Positions 1 through 6,281 of a stretch of DNA of 41,368 nucleotides are shown piece after piece. Position numbers and translations under genes: made by a program. The number at the start of each line of letters is the position of its first letter. Position 1 is the first letter of the stretch. The notes under the pieces were generated by a model. It worked only from the letters and a program-made list of their open reading frames with translations. It did not search any database and was not told the DNA's origin. This DNA is from a virus: positions 1 through 41,368 of the IMG/VR virus record IMGVR_UViG_3300022200_000113; one strand, given 5' to 3'.

Positions 1-132
1 TATTTTTTTAGTTTTACTTTTGTTTTTAGGATCCTCAACAATAGTATAAGCACCCTTATCATTTAAATAATAACCTATCACATTGTAAGTTTTTATTTTA
101 TTTTTTTTCTTCTTTTTCTTTTTTTTCTCCAT
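1..132 (-). CDS. Small protein with poly-lysine N-terminus, 3' end outside window
   Basis: An ATG at 130-132, preceded by a GGGAG-type ribosome binding site, opens a frame that runs uninterrupted off the left edge. The first ten codons are almost all lysine (M-E followed by eight K), then a more ordinary segment (NVIGYYLNDKGAYTIVEDP) looks like real coding sequence. It overlaps the last 35 bases of the upstream 74-residue gene in the -1 frame, across a long A-run. At least 44 residues are visible. Function is unknown. The overlap could be a normal coupled start, a programmed -1 shift on the A-run, or a homopolymer length error that split one gene into two. Confidence 0.5.
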   Translation of the reverse strand, partial: MEKKKKKKKKNKIKTYNVIGYYLNDKGAYTIVEDPKNKSKTKKI

Positions 133-322
133 GTTTCTCCCTCAATTTAGATTGAAGATATTTTTTCTGTTTGATTAACATATCAATTTCATCATTTTGT
201 TTTTTAATGACTCCATTGAGTTCCTTAATTAATAAAGACTCTAACACTAATCTTTTAGTTTGATGTTTTAGTGGATGAGAATCTTTTAATTTACTAAGTC
301 TTTCTAAATCTTCTGGGGTCAT
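98..322 (-). CDS. Hypothetical 74-residue coiled-coil protein
   Basis: A short charged protein, mostly helical, with a heptad-like stretch in its middle (NGVIKKQNDEIDMLIKQ) and a lysine/glutamate-rich tail. It starts at an ATG that shares bases with the stop of the upstream zinc-ribbon gene (ATGA overlap), so translation is probably coupled. It sits in the left-end run of small genes that begins with a ribbon-helix-helix protein. No recognisable domain, signal peptide or membrane segment. The C-terminus is encoded by an A-rich tract that overlaps the start of the next gene. Function unknown. Confidence 0.6.
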   Translation of the reverse strand: MTPEDLERLSKLKDSHPLKHQTKRLVLESLLIKELNGVIKKQNDEIDMLIKQKKYLQSKLREKHGEKKEKEEKK

Positions 323-492
323 TGCATCCTCGCAGATTTTACTTCATCGAGTAAAGCATTAATAGATTCTTCAGTGATTTCTATTTCACCTTGATTATTA
401 CACTTCTTACAATCCCTGCATTCATGAGGTTGTTTGGCAGTTCCAAGATAACCATTACCATTACAATCAGGACAAATCATTTTACCACTCAT
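319..492 (-). CDS. Small zinc-ribbon protein (57 residues)
   Basis: A 57-residue gene. The ATG (490-492) overlaps the upstream stop as TAATG and its TGA overlaps the next start as ATGA, so it fits exactly between two neighbours. The N-terminal half has CPDCNGNGY followed by C-R-D-C-K-K-C, the CxxCxGxG-like pattern of DnaJ-type zinc ribbons. The C-terminal half is acidic and helical. A role in binding nucleic acid or a protein partner is likely for such a fold, but the target is unknown. Confident as a gene because of the exact junctions and clustered cysteines. Confidence 0.75.
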   Translation of the reverse strand: MSGKMICPDCNGNGYLGTAKQPHECRDCKKCNNQGEIEITEESINALLDEVKSARMQ

Positions 493-701
493 TACTTCCT
501 CCCAAATAAAGTTTCTGGAGTTACATCTGGTGGCGGTGTTAGAGATATACCAGTTACCGCTTGGATATAGGTTTTATCTCTTTCCTCTGTAGTTTTTGCA
601 TCCATTAATTTTGTAATTAATTCTAATGCATTTACAGCAGTTTGATTATCTTTAGTTAAATAATCTTTAAGCATTTGCTTATGCGTTTTGTTTAGTTTCA
701 T
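492..701 (-). CDS. Hypothetical 69-residue protein
   Basis: A short, mostly helical protein (KLNKTHKQMLKDYLTKDNQ... ending in PPPDVTPETLFGRK). No recognised domain, signal peptide or membrane segment. It overlaps the upstream 118-residue gene by 23 bases and is joined to the downstream zinc-ribbon gene by a TAATG overlap, so it belongs to the same left-end operon. Function unknown. Confidence 0.6.
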   Translation of the reverse strand: MKLNKTHKQMLKDYLTKDNQTAVNALELITKLMDAKTTEERDKTYIQAVTGISLTPPPDVTPETLFGRK

Positions 702-1035
702 TTATATTCCTCACTTTCGTTGATAGATTACTTATAGCAGAAATAAATTTTTCTGCAAATTTTTTTCTAGCTTTACGTTTTATATATCCAGGATCAAATC
801 CTGCATTTTCACATAAAATTTTAAACTCTTCACTATCCGTATTTTTTAAAAAGTCTAAAGCTTCGTGTTTTTCTCTTTTACTCACTTCATATCTATCAGG
901 ACCAAATGCATCAAAAAACGCTTGACCTAATACTGCTTGCCACAGTTTAGTTTCTGGGTCTTTTTCTCTAATTGGTTCTAATTGAATAGTATGACTACTA
1001 TATCTACTCATTGATCTTGGTGATCCTATTGTCAT
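679..1035 (-). CDS. Hypothetical 118-residue early protein
   Basis: A basic, helix-rich protein. Its centre has FGPDRYEVSKREKHEALDF and then an ENAGFDPGYIKRKARKKF segment that resembles a short DNA-contacting helix seen in small phage proteins. I do not recognise a named family. The start shares its last base with the stop of the ribbon-helix-helix gene at 1035, so the two are coupled. By position it may be an early regulator or host-interaction protein, but nothing in the sequence proves this. Confidence 0.65.
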   Translation of the reverse strand: MTIGSPRSMSRYSSHTIQLEPIREKDPETKLWQAVLGQAFFDAFGPDRYEVSKREKHEALDFLKNTDSEEFKILCENAGFDPGYIKRKARKKFAEKFISAISNLSTKVRNINETKQNA

Positions 1036-1226
1036 TATTTACTCCTTTTTTTCTTTCGTGTTGATAATTTACCATTTAATGATTTTGCTTTTTCATTAAC
1101 TAGTAATGTTATAGTTTGAGATCGACTAATTGTCATCTGCGGCACAATAACGCGTCTAATGTCGTCAATCTTATTATAAGTTTCTTTTGGTAAAGAAACG
1201 TTTTTGTATTTACTTATATCTGTCAT
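1035..1226 (-). CDS. Ribbon-helix-helix (Arc/MetJ-like) DNA-binding protein
   Basis: A 63-residue protein with the compact pattern of a ribbon-helix-helix regulator: a short beta segment (KNVSLPKET), helix A (YNKIDDIRRVI), a turn with an ISRSQ helix cap, and helix B (TITLLVNEKAKSL), followed by a very basic tail. Proteins of this fold dimerise and insert the beta ribbon into the major groove of operator DNA. It is the first gene of the left-end minus-strand operon, directly behind a promoter-like sequence at 1268-1294, so autoregulation is plausible. The DNA target is unknown. Confidence 0.7.
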   Translation of the reverse strand: MTDISKYKNVSLPKETYNKIDDIRRVIVPQMTISRSQTITLLVNEKAKSLNGKLSTRKKKRSK

Positions 1227-1267
1227 TAGTATAAACCTTTCATTAAGAATAACATTTTATCTGGGAT

Positions 1268-1294
1268 GTTATAGTAATTTATTCAAGGTGTCAA
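1268..1294 (-). promoter_or_regulatory. Sigma70-like promoter for the left-end small-gene operon
   Basis: On the minus strand a perfect TTGACA (1289-1294) and a TATAAC (1268-1273) are separated by 15 bp, slightly short of the usual 16-18. They lie in the divergent gap between the plus-strand gene at 1296 and the ribbon-helix-helix gene at 1226. The -35 box overlaps the ribosome binding region of the plus-strand gene. Confidence 0.45.
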
Positions 1295-1295
1295 C

Positions 1296-1541
1296 ATGAA
1301 ATTTTTTTTAACTTTATACATTTGTTCTGCAATTACTGGAGATTGTATAATTCCTGCACAAAATCCTTATACATACCCTAAAGAATATAACACGCATTAC
1401 GAGTGTGTGAGAGCTGGACTTACTGAAGCATATGAGATATTATATGCGGAAAAATTTTTTACAAAAGAAAGTTTTATTGAATACGAATTATATCCAAAAT
1501 TTGGATGTGATAAAGTTCCTGTAAAAGGTAGCGATACTTAA
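1296..1541 (+). CDS. Small putative secreted cysteine-containing protein
   Basis: One of only three plus-strand genes. The 81-residue product begins with a hydrophobic, signal-peptide-like stretch (MKFFLTLYICSAITGDC) and has four cysteines (positions 10, 17, near 37 and near 71), consistent with a disulfide-stabilised exported protein. An AAGGTG ribosome binding site precedes the ATG. It is transcribed away from the ribbon-helix-helix gene and converges on the 45-residue gene, overlapping it by a few bases. Similar short exported proteins occur near lysis genes in marine phages. The specific role is unknown. Confidence 0.6.
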   Translation: MKFFLTLYICSAITGDCIIPAQNPYTYPKEYNTHYECVRAGLTEAYEILYAEKFFTKESFIEYELYPKFGCDKVPVKGSDT

Positions 1542-1675
1542 GCTCTACCTTGACCTACGTAAGGTTTATAATTACGTTTTTCTGACTTATTCATTTTCTT
1601 TTTATGTCGACCTAAACTAGGTTTGGTCCTTTTTTCGTAAGTATTTACTCCGAAGCCCTTTGTCTTTTTAACCAT
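1538..1675 (-). CDS. Small very basic protein (45 residues)
   Basis: A 45-residue gene with an ATG at 1673-1675 and TAA at 1538-1540. The product is strongly basic (KRTKPSLGRHKKKMNKSEKR) and ends in YVGQGRA. It overlaps the 3' end of the upstream zinc-ribbon gene by about 31 bases in another frame and converges on the plus-strand gene ending at 1541. Its composition suggests nucleic-acid binding, but I do not recognise a family. Called as a gene because the frame is open, fills an otherwise empty gap, and has clearly non-random composition. Confidence 0.6.
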   Translation of the reverse strand: MVKKTKGFGVNTYEKRTKPSLGRHKKKMNKSEKRNYKPYVGQGRA

Positions 1676-1866
1676 TCTTTATCCTTATCATCTAATCTTA
1701 GATATCTAATTTTACCATTTATGTGTTGTTTAGTATCTTCACCACAATTAGTACATCTATAATAGTCTGGTACAATTGCAACTAAAATTGATTCTTCACC
1801 ACAATGTTCACAATGTCCATTTACAGTATCTATATTATTAAATAATCTTACTGATTTAAAACTCAT
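1645..1866 (-). CDS. Zinc-ribbon protein (73 residues)
   Basis: Contains two CxxC knuckles, CEHC near residue 19 and CTNC near residue 38, spaced as in a typical four-cysteine zinc ribbon. The C-terminal half is charged and helical (LDDKDKEWLKRQRASE). Zinc ribbons of this size usually act in nucleic-acid or protein binding. It overlaps the downstream end of the M15 peptidase gene by four bases (ATGA-type), so it is probably co-transcribed with the lysis group, although a lysis role is not implied by its sequence. Confidence 0.7.
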   Translation of the reverse strand: MSFKSVRLFNNIDTVNGHCEHCGEESILVAIVPDYYRCTNCGEDTKQHINGKIRYLRLDDKDKEWLKRQRASE

Positions 1867-2339
1867 ATTATATCCTTAAATTTTCCTGTTACGGGTTTAT
1901 ATTTAACTTTACCCTCAGATCTATAAGCATGTAAACAACTTGCTCTTCTTTGTTCGGGTATATAGCTACAATGTATCCATCCACTGTTCGGCTCACCAGG
2001 AGTATAAAACTCCAATATCAATTGATCATATTCTAAATTGTTTTTAATCCAGTCAGCAACTTCTGCATTATCTACACCTGGGCATTCGAAATCAGCGGCT
2101 TCTGCTTTGGAATGTTGACTATTAGCTGAGCTGCCTATTGCTATACATAATTCTGCACTACGGAATCCGCTAGTTATGGTTACTCTTCCAAACCTATCTC
2201 TTACCGGTTGAAGTATATTTTCACATAATACTTTTAATTTTTCTACTTGGTCCGCCGAAGGATTATTATTGATCCCTTTACGGATAGCTGTATCTGATTT
2301 TGTTAGTTCGGATAAACTAAAATTACGAGATAAGTTCAT
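1863..2339 (-). CDS. M15-family peptidase, probable endolysin
   Basis: A 158-residue peptidase of the D-Ala-D-Ala carboxypeptidase/L-alanyl-D-glutamate endopeptidase type. The zinc-site motifs are visible: SGFR (R60), SQHSKAEAADF with H76 and D83, and GWIHCSY with H123. The usual H-x-x-G-x-A-x-D glycine is alanine (A79), a mild change. Such enzymes cut peptidoglycan cross-links and serve as phage endolysins. There is no signal peptide, so release needs a holin; membrane-associated genes lie immediately upstream at 2336-2931. Length fits a single-domain M15 lysin. Confidence 0.85.
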   Translation of the reverse strand: MNLSRNFSLSELTKSDTAIRKGINNNPSADQVEKLKVLCENILQPVRDRFGRVTITSGFRSAELCIAIGSSANSQHSKAEAADFECPGVDNAEVADWIKNNLEYDQLILEFYTPGEPNSGWIHCSYIPEQRRASCLHAYRSEGKVKYKPVTGKFKDII

Positions 2340-2554
2340 TTTGATTTTAATATTTTTTCAATACTATAACTTCCATCTACATTTTTTGCAAGGTGCGCTT
2401 GTACTTCACCACACATTAGTTGTTTATTTTCCATATTCATATTACGTGTTGCTTCTCTTTTCATTTTAAGGCATGTGCTCATAGATTCTTGAAATCTATG
2501 TTCTATTAATTCACCATTTATAAATAAACATAATGCAAATACTAATTTTATCAT
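2336..2554 (-). CDS. Small secreted protein in the lysis group
   Basis: A 72-residue protein with an N-terminal hydrophobic segment (KLVFALCLFINGE) that looks like a signal peptide or membrane anchor, followed by a polar domain with two more cysteines (near 28 and 48). It lies between the membrane/coiled-coil protein and the endolysin and overlaps both by a few bases. This is where an outer-membrane spanin subunit would be expected, but the FALC sequence is not a good lipobox because the residue before Cys is Leu. I therefore call it a secreted lysis-associated protein of uncertain role. Confidence 0.6.
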   Translation of the reverse strand: MIKLVFALCLFINGELIEHRFQESMSTCLKMKREATRNMNMENKQLMCGEVQAHLAKNVDGSYSIEKILKSK

Positions 2555-2931
2555 TAATGTCCCCCATTACCATTTGCAAACTTAATATCTCTTGTTGCAT
2601 CCTTTAATTTTTCAATATCTTTTTTTAATTTTTCAATTTCTTTTTCATGACTAGATAACATTACACCTGTGTGTACATTTGCTTCTAACATTTTCTGCAT
2701 CTTCTCTATTTGTGTTGCCTGCCATTCGAGAATCATGAACTGCTCCTGGTCAATTGGTTTTTGAACACTAGCCTCTAATAAATCTTTTTCAAAGAGCTGG
2801 TTTTTAGTTTCTAGCTTATTGAGCCTCTCAATCACACCAAATGCAAACCATGCACCTACAATTATGGCGCCGATCAGGCCAATTAAGTTCCTTAACGGAA
2901 GACCGATGTTCGTGTTCTCACTAATTTTCAT
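2554..2931 (-). CDS. Membrane-anchored coiled-coil protein, holin or spanin candidate
   Basis: A 125-residue protein with one transmembrane helix at about residues 13-33 (LRNLIGLIGAIIVGAWFAFG), then a long charged coiled-coil region (RLNKLETKNQLFEKDL; HEKEIEKLKKDIEKLKD). An N-terminal anchor plus a periplasmic coiled coil is the layout of an inner-membrane spanin subunit, and single-span holins are also possible. Its position directly upstream of the secreted small protein and M15 endolysin supports a lysis role. Confidence 0.6.
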   Translation of the reverse strand: MKISENTNIGLPLRNLIGLIGAIIVGAWFAFGVIERLNKLETKNQLFEKDLLEASVQKPIDQEQFMILEWQATQIEKMQKMLEANVHTGVMLSSHEKEIEKLKKDIEKLKDATRDIKFANGNGGH

Positions 2932-2966
2932 AGTGCCTTTGTATTAAAAAATGTTTATAGGATCAA

Positions 2967-3164
2967 CTACCAATTATCGTTGGATTTGGTGATTCTATGA
3001 GCTAAAACTTTACCTTTGTTTGGCCCATGTTTTACAACATAACCAGAAGTTCCATTAGCATTAATATCTACTTCACTTCTTGCTTTTAATAAAACTTTTG
3101 TTTTAGAAGCTAAGTTTTGTTCTTTGTGTCTATGTTTAAACAAATGTGTAAATCTATCTAACAT
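2967..3164 (-). CDS. Hypothetical basic 65-residue protein
   Basis: A short basic protein (RFTHLFKHRHKEQNLASKTK; NGTSGYVVKHGPNKGKVLAHR). No known family. It has a strong AAGGAGG ribosome binding site and is the first gene behind the promoter and palindrome at 3178-3201, leading into the lysis group. The centre resembles a small beta-rich domain. Function unknown. Confidence 0.6.
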   Translation of the reverse strand: MLDRFTHLFKHRHKEQNLASKTKVLLKARSEVDINANGTSGYVVKHGPNKGKVLAHRITKSNDNW

Positions 3165-3177
3165 ATGTCCTCCTTAA

Positions 3178-3201
3178 TTAGGTGAACCTAATATTATAAC
3201 A
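3178..3201 (-). promoter_or_regulatory. Extended -10 promoter with a palindrome at the start site
   Basis: On the minus strand TGT-TATAAT (3193-3201) is a perfect -10 box with an extended TGn element. No good -35 is present, which is normal for extended -10 promoters. Immediately downstream is the palindrome TTAGGTTCACCTAA (3178-3191), two 6-base arms around two bases, at the expected transcription start. That is a natural place for an operator. The site precedes the 65-residue gene and the lysis group. Confidence 0.5.
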
Positions 3202-3207
3202 AAAATT

Positions 3208-3861
3208 TTATTTTTTAATAGTGTTATTTGGTTCTATCTCATAGAACATTTTGTCAGTATCTTCTGTAATCCAATCCGAGCCTTCGACATCCCAGACTGT
3301 ATTTTGAACTTTATAGTCAGGCCAATCGTTATCAGTAGTGTAGTTATTAACATGCCACAAAATGCGATTATTAGGCTGAGCTGCAAAATTACCGTTATTA
3401 AGAGCCAATATATGTGCACACTTATGTTCTTGAGGTATTTGAGAATGTTCCACATCCAAAATATTAGGTTCAGGATGGGCCCAATCAACAGTGAATAAAT
3501 AATTTCCTGGATAAAAGTTTTTATCCTTTCCACGATACTTACCATCTACACCAGCAAGAAAATCAAAGACATGAACACTAGGCCAATAACTAAAACAGTT
3601 CCACAACTGTAACTGGTCGACCGACATATCCGGCACTTCGGATCTAGAAAAACGTTTTTGGAAAAACGCGCTGATAGGCAACCTATAAAAGACTGCACCG
3701 TTGGGAAGCATTGCATGAAATAAGAGAGCACGACCTGAAATAGAGCAAAGACCGAAGACAACACAGTCACGCTCCCCTTTCTTATCCATGTCCATATCAT
3801 ACAAATATTCGGTACGAATTTTGCAGTAAATAGGTGGTATATTCGCGTTAAGGTAGGCCAT
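3208..3861 (-). CDS. Conserved hypothetical 217-residue phage protein
   Basis: A 217-residue protein beginning MAYLNANIPPIYCKIRTEYL, a style of N-terminus familiar from marine phage hypothetical proteins encoded near DNA polymerase. It is rich in aromatic residues, with no membrane segment or signal. I recognise no catalytic motif. It lies directly downstream of polA, with a 21-base gap and a weak ribosome site. Base composition is noticeably less AT-rich than the neighbours, and an alternative frame stays almost open across it. Function unknown. Confidence 0.75.
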   Translation of the reverse strand: MAYLNANIPPIYCKIRTEYLYDMDMDKKGERDCVVFGLCSISGRALLFHAMLPNGAVFYRLPISAFFQKRFSRSEVPDMSVDQLQLWNCFSYWPSVHVFDFLAGVDGKYRGKDKNFYPGNYLFTVDWAHPEPNILDVEHSQIPQEHKCAHILALNNGNFAAQPNNRILWHVNNYTTDNDWPDYKVQNTVWDVEGSDWITEDTDKMFYEIEPNNTIKK

Positions 3862-3882
3862 ACTTTTATCCTTATATTATCA

Positions 3883-5739
3883 TCATCCATATATATCTCC
3901 CCAGTTTTTACCTGATTCAAAATCAACCTTATTTGGGACTTCTAGTTTAACAGCATTTTCCATAATCTCAATAATTTTATTTGCATGTTCTTGAGATTCT
4001 ACAGATAAATCTAACTCATCATGAATTTGAATATGAGCAACAATACCTTCTTTATATAAATCTAACATAGCTTTCTTAGTCATATCAGCTGCACTACCTT
4101 GAATTAATTTATTAAGAGCTTTGTAAGTATAAGCTCTCTTGATCCCTGGTCCGTGTTCCCTGAGTGCATCTTCATGTGACATGGCTTTATGCATACCAAA
4201 CATATTCGGTTCCCATAGATGAAACCTACATAATCTTCCAAGTAAAGTTCTTATCTGACCACGTTCTTGTGCTCTATTAGAAGCACTATTCATTAACTGT
4301 TTTACAAAAGGTACTTTAGCATGATACTGATCAAATAGTTCAGCAGCTTTTTCTTTTGTTACACCTAGTTCAGCTTGTAATTTTGTTTTTCCCATACCAT
4401 AAAATAATCCTAAGTTGATTGTTTTAGCCTGACTTCTAGGTATGTCTGCCATATCTGCAACAGTTTGATGGAAGTCTGTGTCTGGATTATCATTATATTC
4501 ATCCACCACATCATACACTGATGGAAATTTTTCTAATGCTGCATAATGTGCAACCAATCTAGGTTCTTGTTGTGAATAGTCAAAACAACCCCAGGTACAG
4601 TTTTCTTCGGGTAAGAATAAAGATCTAATTTGTGGTCCTAGGTCCTTGTTCCGTGCTGGTAGTTGCTGTAAGTTAGGATTGTTATAACTAAATCTTCCTG
4701 TCACCGTACCACCAGCATCAGAACGGATCTGATTTATCTCAGCATGAATTCGTCCTTTATGTTCAAATCTTAAAATGGTATCTATAAAAGTTGTATGTGC
4801 CTTGTTAATTTCTCTAGCTTGTGCTATTTTCTTTACTAAAGGATGATTATGTTCAGAAAGAAAATTTTTAGTAAATGATGGTGCGTCTGATTTCTCTGTT
4901 CTTGAATATTCTAAACCGAGTTTATCAAAAACTTTTGCAATACTTCTTGCCGCCCAAATCTGAGGCTCAATACCTGTCTGATTTTTTACTTCTAACAATA
5001 AGCTTTCTTCTTTGCTTTGTAATTCTTGTTTTAATGATAGAGCCCGTTCTGCATCTACTCTCACTCCTTTAAATCTCATATCAACTAGACATGGAAATAA
5101 ATCTGTTTCCAAATTAAAAATAGATTCTATATCTTGATGAACAATTTCTTTTTTAAAACATTGCCATAACTCTAATGTAAGTTCAGCATCTTTTTCTGCA
5201 TATGATCCAACATGAAGTGCCGGTAGTTGCCACATATCTGCTTTAGGATCTAATCCTCTTTCTTTAGCAGCTTCATTTAAAGCAGCTTCATTTTTACCGT
5301 GACCTAAATAATCCCAAGACAAAGAATTTAATGTAAATGAAAATCTATTCTCATCAATTAAACTTGCTGCAATCATCGTATCTACGATTAAACCATTGAT
5401 TTTTATACCTAAATTACGTATCCAACATACGTCATACATTGCATTATGAAAGATTTTTATAGCTGAAGATTCACAAATATCTTTAAACCATTCTAAAGTT
5501 TTCTTACGATCCATGTTGGGTCCTGATCCGTGAGCAATGGGAAAATAAAATTTTCGTCCTGGTACAGCAACTGCAATACCTACAACTTCACCATTACCAA
5601 TTACAGAACCTGAACCCAGTTTCTTTAAATCAGGATCTCTGGTTTCTAAGTCGATTGCTATTTCATCATACTGTCTTAAATCAGGATACTCTTCTGGTTC
5701 AATCCATTCTGTTTGTGCTACAAATAAAGGTACTTTCAT
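3883..5739 (-). CDS. polA: Family A DNA polymerase with 3'-5' exonuclease
   Basis: A 618-residue replicative polymerase with an N-terminal proofreading domain and C-terminal polymerase domain, and no 5' nuclease. Exonuclease residues: D30/E32 in IDLET, N99 and D103 in HNAMYD, Y180 and D184 in YAEKD. Polymerase motif A is DYSQQEPR (D387, E392), motif B is RSQAKTINLGLFYG (R435, K439, Y447) and motif C is HDE (573-575). The residue equivalent to E. coli Phe762 is leucine (L443). Motif A has Gln where Ile is usual (Q391). Length and layout fit T7-like podoviral polymerases. The start overlaps the stop of the small upstream gene (ATGA). Confidence 0.96.
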   Translation of the reverse strand: MKVPLFVAQTEWIEPEEYPDLRQYDEIAIDLETRDPDLKKLGSGSVIGNGEVVGIAVAVPGRKFYFPIAHGSGPNMDRKKTLEWFKDICESSAIKIFHNAMYDVCWIRNLGIKINGLIVDTMIAASLIDENRFSFTLNSLSWDYLGHGKNEAALNEAAKERGLDPKADMWQLPALHVGSYAEKDAELTLELWQCFKKEIVHQDIESIFNLETDLFPCLVDMRFKGVRVDAERALSLKQELQSKEESLLLEVKNQTGIEPQIWAARSIAKVFDKLGLEYSRTEKSDAPSFTKNFLSEHNHPLVKKIAQAREINKAHTTFIDTILRFEHKGRIHAEINQIRSDAGGTVTGRFSYNNPNLQQLPARNKDLGPQIRSLFLPEENCTWGCFDYSQQEPRLVAHYAALEKFPSVYDVVDEYNDNPDTDFHQTVADMADIPRSQAKTINLGLFYGMGKTKLQAELGVTKEKAAELFDQYHAKVPFVKQLMNSASNRAQERGQIRTLLGRLCRFHLWEPNMFGMHKAMSHEDALREHGPGIKRAYTYKALNKLIQGSAADMTKKAMLDLYKEGIVAHIQIHDELDLSVESQEHANKIIEIMENAVKLEVPNKVDFESGKNWGDIYG

Positions 5740-5897
5740 TTTTTTTCCTTAGTTATATTTTTAATATCTTCTTCTATTCTGTCACCAACATCTTTAGGTT
5801 CTTTTTTCTTTCCAAAAATTTCTTCCCAACGTTTACGATATGTTTCATCTGATGGTCTTGACTTACCATCCCATTGTCTACCTTTTTCTTTTGTCAT
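5736..5897 (-). CDS. Small charged protein upstream of polA (53 residues)
   Basis: A 53-residue gene with ATG at 5895-5897 and a TGA that overlaps the polA start. The product is charged (KGRQWDGKSRPSDETYRKRW... KKKEPKDVGDRIEEDI) with no recognised domain. It overlaps the 3' end of the DUF3310 gene by 20 bases in another frame. The tight fit with polA suggests translational coupling. Function unknown. Confidence 0.65.
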   Translation of the reverse strand: MTKEKGRQWDGKSRPSDETYRKRWEEIFGKKKEPKDVGDRIEEDIKNITKEKK

Positions 5898-6132
5898 CGG
5901 TATCTTTCAATTTCTTTTTTTCTAATTCACAATAATGAATTATTTTTTCTAAATCTTCTATGCCATTTTTATTTAAATAACGACACACATATTTGATAAC
6001 ATTTCCTTGAAAGAAACTCAAGTTGTTCTTAGAAATGAATTCATAAGGTTGAATGGTAAAGTCTTTATAGTGACTCCCACCTATCTGCTTATCTTGTGGA
6101 AATATATCCTCAAACATTTTTTTATTTGTCAT
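5878..6132 (-). CDS. DUF3310 family protein (T7 gp1.7-like nucleotide kinase family)
   Basis: An 84-residue protein whose core, IGGSHYKDFTIQPYEFI then FFQGNVIKYVCRY and GIEDLEKIIHYCELE, is the hallmark of DUF3310. The family includes T7 gene 1.7-related proteins linked to nucleotide phosphorylation. Position in the replication block supports a nucleotide-metabolism role. An AAGGAAA ribosome site precedes the ATG. The activity itself is not proved by the sequence. Confidence 0.85.
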   Translation of the reverse strand: MTNKKMFEDIFPQDKQIGGSHYKDFTIQPYEFISKNNLSFFQGNVIKYVCRYLNKNGIEDLEKIIHYCELEKKKLKDTDDKRKR

Positions 6133-6189
6133 AGTTTTCCTTTATAGTTGTTGTGGCAGTTGTTGATTTAACAGGGATGATAAAAATTT

Positions 6190-6262
6190 GGGACTTCGAG
6201 GCCCCGAACCAACGTCGCTCGTTAGAGCATGAAGCTGCCACTCTCCATTGAGACATTCCCTC
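6190..6262 (-). other. tRNA-like or terminator-like structured element
   Basis: In the 149-base gap between the helicase and DUF3310 genes, the minus strand has tRNA-like pieces in about 73 bases: a D-arm-like TCTC-AATGGA-GAG, a TT-CAT-GC loop resembling a CAU anticodon loop (6227-6233), and GGTTCG near the expected T-arm. The acceptor, anticodon and T stems do not pair properly, so it is not a sound tRNA by eye. The 3' part can instead form GGGGC-CTCGAA-GTCCC followed by AAATTTTT, a possible terminator of the helicase transcript. GC content is higher than in the flanks. Confidence 0.35.
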
Positions 6263-6281
6263 TATCCCGACCGGTTTAAAA

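Noticed and set aside
2336-2554. Lipoprotein o-spanin assignment for the small secreted protein
   Set aside because: The Cys in FALC is preceded by Leu and lacks the usual small residue at -1, so the lipobox is not supported.
6190-6262. Calling a functional tRNA-Met
   Set aside because: The CAU loop and D-arm look right, but acceptor, anticodon and T stems do not pair; kept only as a tRNA-like element.
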